Below, piece by piece: positions 12,581 to 22,048 of a DNA stretch of 64,000 nucleotides. The DNA is from Micractinium sp. NFX-FRZ (taxonomy: Eukaryota; Chlorophyta; Trebouxiophyceae; Chlorellales; Chlorellaceae). The translations under genes were made by a program, and so were the position numbers. The stretch covers positions 1 to 64,000 of the forward strand of contig JAPTJF010000276.1 of NCBI GenBank assembly GCA_029339195.1, read 5' to 3'. The notes below the pieces were generated by a model. It was not told where the DNA came from, did not search any database, and was given only the letters and a program-made list of their open reading frames with translations. Numbering within the stretch: the first letter of the stretch is position 1; every line of letters begins with the position of its first letter.

Positions 12581-13034
12581 CCCGCCTGCGGCCAACGCTC
12601 TGCTGCAGTCTCTGACGCGGCAGGAGGTGCAGCAGGCGCAGCAGGCGCAGCAGCACAGCCAGTCCCCTGTCGGCAGGCAGCAGGCGCAGCAGCAGCAGCA
12701 TCTGCAGCTGCTGGGCATCAAGACAGAGCCCCACGCCGGGCAGCACGCCAGGCAGCATGCGCCCGCCAGCACGGGCAGCATGCAGGCGCTTGAGCTGGCG
12801 CTGCGCCTGTTTGGTAACCAGGGGCAGGGGGCGGGGCAGCACACCCCGGGCAGCGCCCCCGCCCAGCCGGCGGGCAGCTCGCCCGTCGGCGCCGGGGCGG
12901 GCGTGCGGCAGCCGCCTGCTGCCCGCCTGCACGACTTGCTGGGTCAGTTGGAGGGCGTGCTGGCAGGGCACCCTTCCGCTCCTGTGCAGCAGCAGCAGCA
13001 GCAGCCCGGCGCGGCGCTGCCGTCTCCCAGGTAG
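10791..13034 (+). CDS. SBP-box transcription factor, tandem copy 2
   Basis: Exons 10791-10820, 10968-11031, 11325-11906 and 12067-13034 give 547 aa. The layout matches copy 1 exon for exon, and the first two exons have identical lengths. The SBP domain has C9, C14, C31 and H34 for zinc site 1 and C51, C54 and C70 for site 2, with Glu58 again replacing the usual His. The tail is Gln-rich, with CAG tracts near 11702-11742 and 12550-12580, and keeps the LQGQVLQQLQSLV helix. It is a likely nuclear DNA-binding regulator from a local duplication. Intron 1 has a normal GT donor, unlike copy 1. After the TAG at 13032-13034 the frame stays open for 26 more Gln-rich codons to a second TAG at 13113-13115. 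Confidence 0.92.
11702..11742 (+). repeat. CAG trinucleotide tract
   Basis: A nearly pure CAG run encodes polyglutamine in SBP protein 2. A second, shorter run lies near 12550-12580. Confidence 0.8.
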
Positions 13035-14259
13035 CTGCAGCAGCAGCAGCAGCAGGCGGTGCTGCAGCTGCATTCACTGCACACGTCGCCGCAGCAGGAG
13101 CGGCAGCAGCACTAGCGGCTCGGCTCTCGCGGCACTGCAAGGCGCAAGCCAGCAGCCTCGGCCAACAGGCCGTCAAGTCAGCACAGCACACACAGCGCCA
13201 GGCAGGCTTCCCCCAGCGGGCGCAGCACCGACTCGTCACTGGGCGATGCCCCCCGCCCCAAAACCCTAGCTTGTTTTGCACCCTCAGCGGCAGCGCCCGG
13301 CAGTCGGCCCGCCCCGTCCGTCCCCATTTCATCAGCATTGCCCAGACAGACCCACCGAGAGCAGCCTACTCCACCTCCCCCTCTTCCTTACAACCCAGCC
13401 TCAGGACTTAGTTCAGGACTTGCCCTACCCAGTCACAACTGCAGCCCTCTGTTGCATTCCCTAGCCACCGCCAACCGTGGCAGCACGGCCGGCCCTCTGG
13501 GGGGCCCCAGTGCATGGCACACAACTGACCCATCTGACTGGGGACGCCACACACGCCCCCAGCCCAGGCTGCGCTGCCGGCGCCCCCAACCCCCGCCAAG
13601 CCAGGCCACCTCTCACACCCACTCGCTGTACCCCACCCCACCCATCAGCCTGTGACAGCTCCACCTCTCATGGCCCCGCACCCCTACCCATCTGTGCGCC
13701 GACCAGCCATCGCCAGCACACGTGGCGCACAGCGCAGGACCAACTGTTGCATTCCTCACCAAACAAACACGCGACACACAAACTGCCACCGCCCCTTCTG
13801 TCCCTCTTGCCGCCCCTGCTTACCCCCCTTACCCCTGTCAGGACGCCCACCCAATAAATTCAAGTCTCCAATTCTTTTTCCGGGGAACCTTCCTTGTATT
13901 TGCCCCCCACTGCCCTGACTCCCAATCTGGGCGCAGGGCGAGCCACGGGCCCCAGCCTGCCACACTCCCCCCGTCTGGAGGCGGCACCACCCGCCTGCCT
14001 CCTGCTGTCACCCCGCCTGCCTGCCAACGTGACCTGCATTGATGTGTCTTGCTCGCTTGCTCACTGTCGTGCCCCTTTCCCCCCACGGGCAAATCTCTTT
14101 TACGTGACAAGGTCCCCCCCTCTCACCCCCGCTATAACGTTGTGGGCACACACGGAACTCAAATGGGACATTTTGGAACTCAAGCCGGGGCATTCTTTGG
14201 GAACTGGCCTCCCCGCCTCAACCTGCATGCAACCAATGTGTGATTGCTCCTGACTGCCA

Positions 14260-14264
14260 TGTAA
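14260..14264 (+). terminator. TGTAA signal, SBP gene 2
   Basis: TGTAA on the plus strand, 1.2 kb after the SBP gene 2 stop. If used, the 3' UTR is long. An AATAAA at 13853-13858 is nearer. Confidence 0.35.
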
Positions 14265-14336
14265 CACATTCTGACGCACCCTCGCCCCAGCCTCCCAAGG
14301 CTGAGCTGGGCCTGCTGCAGCACCTGGCACAGGCAG

Positions 14337-14341
14337 TTACA
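14337..14341 (-). terminator. TGTAA signal, membrane-protein gene
   Basis: Minus-strand TGTAA 221 nt after the stop at 14562. It lies about 75 bp past the plus-strand signal of the convergent neighbour, so the two 3' UTRs probably overlap. Confidence 0.5.
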
Positions 14342-14561
14342 CGGCGTGCAAGTGGGGAGGGTGCGCTTGCCGGCCTGGCGGGACATGCAGGGCAGCAGTG
14401 TGCGCAACACAGCCCATCAGGATCCCTGCTCGCTCCCACCAAAAGCAGGCCGGCTGCTGCTGCAAGACATCTCCCAGGCCTGGCTTGCTCCCCGGCGGCC
14501 CAGCTGCCCGGCCTGCTTGCGCCTCCTCAGGGGGTGGGGTGCAAGCAGGTCCCCGCGGTGC

Positions 14562-16692
14562 TCAGTTTGCCCGCTTTGCGCCCGCCGAACGCTTGTCCTG
14601 CGCCTGCCGCTGCCCCAGGTAGCCGCGCAGCAGCCAGAGGATGCATGCCAGGCGGACCGCCCAGTTCAGGGGCTGCAGGGGGCGGAGGGGGGGCAGAGGG
14701 GGTGCGCAGGGGGTGCGGCAGCACGGGGGTTGAACAGGGTGAGAGGCGGGCGGGGGCGTATAGGCGGGCAGGGCAGGCCAGCTGGCGGGCATGATTGCAG
14801 GCGTTCTGGCGGGGTGGTGGGGGACAAGTCGGGCAGGGCAGGCAGCAGGGCAGGGCAGGGAGTCCCAAGCCGACCTTGGAGTGGAAGGGGAGTAGGCAGG
14901 CAGGCAGGCAGGCGGGCAGGCAAGGTGGGCAGCCCAGCCCAGGTCTCCCCCACGCACCCCACTTTCGAAGCAGGCAGGCAGGCAGGCCATGAGGCAGCAC
15001 AGCACAGCACAGCACAGCACAGCAGCTCCAGCAGGCTCACCTCTGAGTTGGAGCACACGAGCGCAAAGCCCAGCAGCGGTGCCACCCAGGGTGCGGCGGC
15101 AACCGCCAGCCCCCGCATCTGCATCGCGACACAGGCACAGATGAGCGACAGGCCGGTGCCGACCCTGCAGGGGTAGTGCAGCCGTGGAGGGGCAGGGCGG
15201 GGGCATGCAGCGGGGCAGGGTGAGGCGGGGCAGCGCTGGGAGCGGCCTTGTGTGGTGGGGCGCAGGGGGCAAGCCGACACTTGAGGGGGGGCCAGGCCAG
15301 CAGACCGCGCACAGCACGCAGCAGTGCTGGTGGCGCAGCAGCGGGCCAGGATGCGCCCAGGCCGGCCAAGCAGGGAGCACCCACCCGGCGATGGCTGCAA
15401 TGGCCACGACAGCGGTGCCCCACAGCTCCCTGCAGGCGGACGAGGTGGGGCAGGGAGGAGGGCCTCTGTCAAGATGTGGCACCCAAGGGGGGCGGTGGGC
15501 TGGTTAAAAATGGTGGGGTCCCGTGACGGCAGTCGCATGCGGCATGCTGTGCTGCTTGAGCAGGACAGGGAAGTGGTGGGCCAGCGGAAAAGCGGCTGTG
15601 TTTCTGCCTCACAGCGCCCCACCCATCCGCCCTCCCTAAAAGGGTGCGCAGGGGAAGCAGTTGTGCTTTGGGGCGCGGTGGGAGCGGCGCAGGCGGCAGA
15701 CAATAAAGGCAGGTCACCCCGCTGCACGTCATCCCGCTGCACACCCAGCTTGCCATCTGCCCACCAGGCACCCCCGCCCTTTGCCCCGCCCCTGCACACC
15801 CCCCCGGCTCACTTGGGCGGCTGCACCGGCATCTGGCTGAGCACCCACTCCACCGCCGCTGTGGACACCACCGCCAGCGAGGCCAGCAGTGCGGCGTTGA
15901 TCAGCGCCGACAGCAGGGGCAGGACGATACACGAGGCGCGGATGAGCGCCACGCCCGCTGGGCTGCGCGCCCACTGCTGCCCGCGCAGCAGCAGCAGCAC
16001 GCCCAGCGCACAGGCGGCCACCAGCGCCGGCGAAGTGCCTGGCTGCATGGTGAAGATGCAGGGCTCAGGGGCATGCCCTCCAGGTATGTTAGGCTGCTGC
16101 ACCTCAAGTGTGCAATCTCCCACGGCAGGCACGCCCACGGTGCAGGGTGCCGCGCCGCCGCCGCCGCCGCTGCTGCCGGTGCCGGCGCCGTCTTCGGACC
16201 CGCCGCAGTGCCGGCGGCTCGACCAGACCATGCCGGTCGAGCCTCCAGCCTCCCCTGGTTCCTGCCCTCGCCGTGAGGTCACCAGGACATCAAACACCTG
16301 CGGCGATTTTGACGGCGAATCAGTTGCGCAGGGCCCAGGGCCAAGAGAGCACAGCTGTATGCCGCTTGCCGCCGGGTAGGGTTGTATCGCTTGCACCGGC
16401 GGCCCTCTGCGGCCCCGCCTGCGCAGCGCGGGCGCGGCATCGATCCAGATTTTGCGCCTGGCGGGCCTACCTGGCTGCTGGGGCACTCTATTGACACCAG
16501 CTGGCGCGCAAAAGCCTGTCGCAGGCCCGCCATCCCCGGCTGCGCCACACCGTGGAGCATGACTCGCTGCAGCCACCCATCGGGGCCTTGTTCAAGAGTG
16601 GCTCCCCCGCTGGCACGGCGGGCCACCTCCCCGGCAAGGGCCCCGCCGCAAGCGGCCAGGAGCAGCAGGACGAAGCCCAGCGAGAGCCTCAT
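14562..16692 (-). CDS. Multi-pass membrane protein with signal peptide
   Basis: Exons in transcript order are 16692-16471, 16354-15813, 15429-15385, 15164-15041 and 14672-14562; phases close to 347 aa. It starts with a clear signal peptide (MRLSLGFVLLLLAACGGALAG). A Cys-containing, Gly/Ser-rich lumenal or extracellular segment of roughly 170 residues follows, then about five or six hydrophobic helices (e.g. SPALVAACALGVLLLL, TAVVAIAAIAG, WVAPLLGFALVC, WAVRLACILWLL) and a short basic tail ending KRSAGAKRAN. I do not recognise the family. Signal peptide, N-terminal ectodomain and five-helix core in that order resemble NEMP/PNET2 nuclear-envelope proteins, but that is only architecture. The start of exon 2 could instead be a second in-phase acceptor about 48 nt further in. 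The gene is divergent from the MYND gene across 1.16 kb. Confidence 0.75.
14892..14926. repeat. AGGC tetranucleotide repeat
   Basis: A run of GGCAGGCAGGCA-type units in intron 4 of the membrane-protein gene. A pentameric AGCAC run follows at 14998-15022. Confidence 0.7.
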
Positions 16693-17851
16693 GGCTGAAA
16701 TTGATGGTGATGGCATATGCGTGGGCAGCTCAGTGCCGATCCCGAGATGGGCGCCAGGCAGCGTGGTGGCAGTACGCTGGTTCGTCCTGCCGCTGCTGGC
16801 GGCAACAGTGGCGAGTGGGCGGAGCGGTGCTGGTTCCAACAGCACCAAGTGCAGTTGACAGACCAACATTCGTGCCCGTCTCATTTGCTGTAAAACTCGT
16901 GACATGGCTCTCTATCATGCTGCGTTGGCCATGCCCAAAACAACTCCAACCTGAGGCAGAGAAGGAACTGCGCCTGAGGCTCCTGAGTACCCCTGCTGAG
17001 ACCTCCGATCACGTCAGGAGATTCACAGTGGTGTGGTGTTCTAGTGTCCCTCGCACAAACAAGGGTCACTCTCAAACTTCATTGTAGGAAGCACTGCAAT
17101 GTTCATGCTACACAGTGCAGTTGACTGGCACCAATCACAAGCACTGCGACGTAAGGAGCGGGGGAATGCTTTGGATGTAAGGGATGTTGTGGGTGGATGT
17201 TGGGGCAGGCCCACGAGCACATCGAGGTTCAGAACAGGAGCTCATTTGAGGATGCCGCTCCTCCTGACAGCGTCCCTGCTGCCAGCCACCCCACCCCTTG
17301 CACCGCTGTGCACCCACATCTGCCCACCTTTGCGAGGAAGCCCCGTTGCACGGAACTTCACGCACGCTTGCAAGTCCAGGAGGGGGGAAGTAGAGGGCAC
17401 CTTGTGAGGCAGCGGGGGAAGGGAGAGGGAGATTGCACCATGGCCAGCACACATCACCAAATTTGCACGAACCGCGCCTTCCTGCTCTGTGAATGAACCA
17501 GACCTTATATCAAGCTGAGATACTTCATGTCATGCCAGTGCAACCCAGGTCGGCGGCGGCAGCGCCAAGCAAGCCTGGCAGCTGCTCTGCCTACTCTGTA
17601 AAGCAACGGGGGCAGAAGGGTGCTGCAAAATTGAAGATGTGGGCTGGGAAGCCAACGCAGAAGAAGCAATAGCAATGAAAAGTTCAATGAGAGGAGGCAC
17701 CAGGGCCGAGGTGTGTGTGAGCGGGGCGGCATGTACAGGCGTACCGCGGTGCACCAGCAAATGCCGCGCTTTCAACCCCAGGTCGCAAGGCGCCAGTGTT
17801 CCATAGACCCCTGCATCAAGGCCTCACACTTTGCAGTCTCTGCGCACTCCC
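16693..17851. other. Divergent intergenic region
   Basis: This 1.16-kb spacer separates the starts of the membrane-protein gene (-) and the MYND gene (+). It is less GC-rich than the coding DNA and holds no recognisable gene; it presumably carries both promoters. Confidence 0.5.
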
Positions 17852-20800
17852 ATGTCTTGGGCGGAGCAAGATGCTGCCCTGCAGTCCGTTTTGAAGGCGT
17901 TCATCGCTCCAGCAAATCTGCACCCAGACCGCTTCTTCCGAACGTGCGACGACTTTCGCGAGGAAGCCTGCCAGGCGCTCGTGGGGCCCAGGAGGCTTAG
18001 CCCGCCCACGGCCTCGGAGAGGCTGCTCTTGGTCAGGTAGGCAAGTCAGCGGCGTACACGGGGAAGCAGCAGTGAATTCAATGTCGGGGCTGCAGGCACG
18101 CTCGCTCCGCCACCGCCTCCGCCACCGCCACCGCTGGTTGCCCACCCTCCGCCGCTGCTCCCCCGCAGAAGCTTGGAGCTTGCCGGCACCAGGCTGGCCG
18201 CGCTGAATGAGCAATACCAGGAGCAGCCGCAGTGGCTGCAGTACGGGTGGGGCCAGCTCCTGGGCGCCTCTCGGGTCATGGAGGGCTGCGTGGAGCTGGC
18301 CAGCGCATGCCAGCTTGGGCCGCAAGAGCTGTCCGCCTTTGGGCAGTCCCTGCGGCTAATGCTGTGCAGCGGCGTGCAGTTCATGAGGCTGGGGGCTGCT
18401 TCCCATGCTTCGTGGGACGACGCTTACCGGGCGCAAGTGATGGTGATGCTGCACTCCCAGACCGCCGCCGTGCCCGACGTCCTCAGCCTCGCCACCACTC
18501 CCAGCGCCGGCAAGAGCGGCCTGGAAGCGTGTGCCACGCAGTGGGCGGCCCCGCAGCAGCTGTGGGAATGGGTGGACGCCGTTGCGAGCAGCCTGGTGCT
18601 GCTGCGGCCGCACTGCTGCACCCCAGGTGGGAATCTTTCCGCAGCAACAGCTCGACAGCTCCTGGCGACAGCTGGGCGACAGCTAGGCGAGAGCTGGGTG
18701 CTGGGATGCCCCTCATACAGCACATGCACTTGCGGCCGGCGATGCGATGATTCACGTGTGCTGCTGTCAAAGTCGCCCCAACACCAATGCCCCCGCCCCC
18801 TGCCCTGGCTGCAGGCTCTGGGAGCAAGGCAGCTGGCCCCTTCACCAACTGCCTGGGAAGGCTGGGCAGGGTGGTGGGCCTCGTGTGTTGGTGCGACCCA
18901 TTTGAGGCGCATCGCCAGATGCTGGCACGGAACTTGCCGCTAGCCAGGAAGCTGCTGGACCTCCTGCTCCCCGCCATCTCGGCCGCAGCAGTGTCTCTTC
19001 AACTTCCCGAGGAGCGGCAGTCTGCCCGGCACGGCTGGGACTGGCAGGTGGCGGCGCATGTGGCGGCATTCGTGTCAGCAGAGGCGCTGCACGCGGCCCG
19101 GGACGAGGTCATTGTTGCCGCGGTTGCTCAAGGCGGCAGCGGTGCTGCCATGGATAAGCTGGCCCGGCTGCTGCAGGCAGCGGCACAGCTGGCGCGGCAC
19201 GTGCCGTGGGAGGGCAGCAACCCGCTCGACAGCGGGGTGTGGAGCGCCGACTGCCTGGCAGGCCAGCTCAGCACGGCGTGCCAACTCATGTGCTACAGCT
19301 GGAGCGGTCTGCGCAGAGGGGGCCGGCCAGTCAGCCTGCAGCAGCAGCGACGGTATGTGCAGTGCGTGGCGCCTGCCCTCCCGGTCGTGGCGGGCCTGCT
19401 GCGCGCTGTGGCCACGGGGTGGTCGCAGCAGGAGCTGCTGGCTTCCATGCAGGGTGAGCAGACGCAGCTGCACTGGCGGGTGCGGGCGGCCGAGGGCTGC
19501 AACACGCTGCGGGGTGTGCTGCTGCTGCTGAACGAGGCAGCCACGGGTGCGGTCGCAGCGCTTCAGCGGGATGCGCGCTCCAGCTTGGCGCAGCTGCCAC
19601 CGGCAGACCTGCTGGCGCACATGGCAGCGCTGTGCCAGTGCGCAGCGTGCGCGCTGCGTGCGCTGCCTAGCGTGGCCGAGGCGCGGCGCCTGGCGGGGCG
19701 GGTGCCGGGGGCGGAGGGTGGGCGGGGCGCGCTGGCGGCGCCGGACGTGCTGGCAGCGGCAGGGGCGGTGGCGCGCGACATCACCCAGCTTGCCATGAAC
19801 ATTGGAGGGCTGGTCCTGGAGGTATGCGAGGCAGTGAAACGTGGCCCGGCGGTGCCTGGGCAGCTTCTCGCAGACAGCAGCCTTGCCGCGCCAGCAGAGG
19901 CTCTGTGGGCGCTCCACACAGTCGTGTGCCGGCTGGTGCACTCAGAGGCAGCTGGCGGCGAGCAGTGGCTGACCCAACGGCAGCTACTCAAACTCACCTC
20001 GCAGCTGCAAGGCGGCGCCGCTCTGCTCATGAAAGTCGCCAATGCGGGCCAGGGGGCGAGCAGCGGCGGCGGCGGCAGCAGCAATGCGGATGCCAGCCTT
20101 CTTGCTGAGCAGCAGAGGTGGGCATGGGCTACGTGTGCTGGCGAGTGCTTTTGGTTTGGGCAATGGGGAGTGTGGCGCCAGCTGGGAGGCACTCACGTGA
20201 CCTCACTTCCGACTGCTGGATGCCGCAGCATACCATGACACCCGTTGCCCCCCCACGTGCTATCCTGCACCCATACCCACCCGCACCAGCTAACTGGCAG
20301 CTGCCCATATTCGCCCTGGCCTGCTGTCATGCAGTGCCCTGCACGCTATGGGCATGTCTCACTTAGAGGCGCTCCGCGTGCTGGTGGCAACGCCTCAGCT
20401 GGGACCCGTTCCCCCGGCCACCGTCTGCCACTGGCTCACAATGCTCTCAGCAGGGGGCCCGCGCGCGCTGATCCTCAGTGTGGGAGTTGAGGGCATGCTC
20501 AGGGAAGCACTGCAGCAGCTGCCTCTGGTGAGCCCCTCCCCCTGTTGCAGTTGGCGATGGAGCTGACAGCCTGGCTGTGACGTGCCGCTGACATGCGCTG
20601 TTCCGGTTCATGGGCAAAACAACAGGCAACCACTTTTTTGCACCTCTGCACGGCGTGCCAGGCCCTGGCATCTGCATGCTGACGTGCGCTGCCCCTCCGC
20701 TGCCCCCTGGCCCATCCTTTTGCAGGAGTCTCTGGCGCAGACGTGCCAGGACATCAGGCTGCTGCCCTGTGCACATGATCAGCCGATCATGGCAGCTTAC

Positions 20801-21741
20801 CTGGTGGCGAGCGGCGCAATCGGCGCCCTGCTGGCAGACCTGCGCCGGCGCTGCCGGGCAGGCACATCCCCTCAGGACGAAGCGGTGAGCCGGCTTTGCA
20901 GGCATTCCCGCTACATTCGTAGGGTTTGAGGGTTTCAGGGTTTCTTGGCTCACTCGGTTGATGCTCACGTGCCTGCGTATGTGCCCAGGGTCAGCGGGTG
21001 AGCTGGCGCATGCCTGTGTGCCACGCGCCATCGGCCGCTTGCTCTGCATGCTGCGGCTTGTGCCCTCCGCACACCCGTTGTACGACTCAAATTGGCCTCC
21101 TTGCCCGCGCACACTGCAATGCCACCTGAGTCTGCAACACGTGTGCCCCCCCTGGTCCATGGCTGGCTGTGGTGCAGCTCCTGGCTGCGTTGGTGCGCGA
21201 CGTGCTGCAAGCCGGGCGCACCCTGCAGCATGCAGTCGCTGAGGCAGTTGCATCCGAGTGCAGCGCCAGCGGCAGTGAGGGCGGCAGCGGCAGCGGCGGT
21301 GGTGTGCCTGAGCATGAGCTCCAGGCCGCAGTGCTGGAGGCCATGCTAGCCGCGGATGTGGCGTTGCGTGGCTGCCCAAGCGCCCCCAGGCTGGCCGTCC
21401 GGCACCTCGAGCAGGACTGGCTGCCGGCGGCATGCCAGCTGGCAGCAGCGCTCCTGCAGTGGTGGCGTCGGCCTGAGGAGCAGGATGCAGCTGCGCTCGA
21501 GCTGGCGCAGGCGGCCGCTGCTCGCAGCTGTGCTTACCTGCGCTGCGCCAACCTCGGCGCGGAGGGCGGCCCAGCTGCGCGGGCTGGCTGCGGCAGCAAG
21601 CGGTGCAGCAAGTGCCGCGCGTGCTGGTACTGCGGCACGGCATGCGCAACCGCCGACTGGCGGGCGGGACACCGCAGGATGTGCACCGCGCTGGGTGAGG
21701 CCCGGCAGAAGCAGCGGGCTGCGGCGCGGGCTTCAGGCTGA
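17852..21741 (+). CDS. MYND zinc-finger protein, large helical N-terminal region
   Basis: Exons 17852-18036, 18169-18626, 18815-20117, 20335-20527, 20726-20884 and 21178-21741 close to 953 aa. The ATG at 17852 gives MSWAEQDAALQSV. Most of the protein is a Leu/Ala-rich helical region without recognised domains. The last 70 residues hold a MYND finger: CAYLRC, then a gap, then KRCSKCRACWYCGTAC, and WRAGHRRMC. MYND fingers bind proline-containing peptides and mediate protein-protein contacts, often in chromatin. Large proteins that end in a lone MYND finger are, from memory, numerous in trebouxiophyte genomes, and their roles are mostly unknown. The C-terminal coding end, including the stop codon, is tandemly duplicated just downstream (21746-21786). 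The gene converges with VPS33, 307 bp away. Confidence 0.82.
20921..20944. repeat. Telomere-like tract in an intron
   Basis: Three degenerate AGGGTTT units in a row (AGGGTTTGAGGGTTTCAGGG and TTTC) near the start of the last intron of the MYND gene. The plant/algal telomere unit is TTTAGGG. Confidence 0.5.
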
Positions 21742-21786
21742 GGTGGCAGAAGCAGCGGGCTGCGGCACGGGCCTCTGGCTGAGGTG
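21706..21786 (+). repeat. Tandem duplication across the MYND gene stop codon
   Basis: A unit of about 40 bp covering the last dozen codons, the TGA and a few 3' bases (21706-21745) is repeated immediately (21746-21786). A few changes are present, for example GCGGCGCGGGCTTC against GCGGCACGGGCCTC. The second copy lies in the 3' UTR. Confidence 0.85.
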
Positions 21787-22048
21787 TCGGTCCTTGTCGC
21801 TGGGTTATCACTTGCGTCTCCCTGCCAACCTACACTCCGTGATCTAGTATCAGTGCCCTCTTACCTGTTCCTCGCTCTACCCCCTTGCTGCCTGCTCTCC
21901 TCGTCGCGTGAAGCGTAATTAAGTCACAGCGGCAGGCGCCAGTGGGCACCCCTTGCACAGTCTGATTTGTACGATACAACATACGCATACAGCAAACAAT
22001 GCCAACAGAGGTGGCTGGTCAATGCCACGCGGCTACAGGCCAGCGCAA

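Larger units (their letters stand above)
13035..14561. other. Convergent intergenic region
   Basis: The region lies between SBP gene 2 (+) and the membrane-protein gene (-). It starts with a 26-codon in-frame extension of SBP gene 2. The remainder is C-rich, with no gene visible. It holds AATAAA at 13853 and overlapping terminators on both strands (TGTAA at 14260 on +, 14341-14337 on -). Confidence 0.5.
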
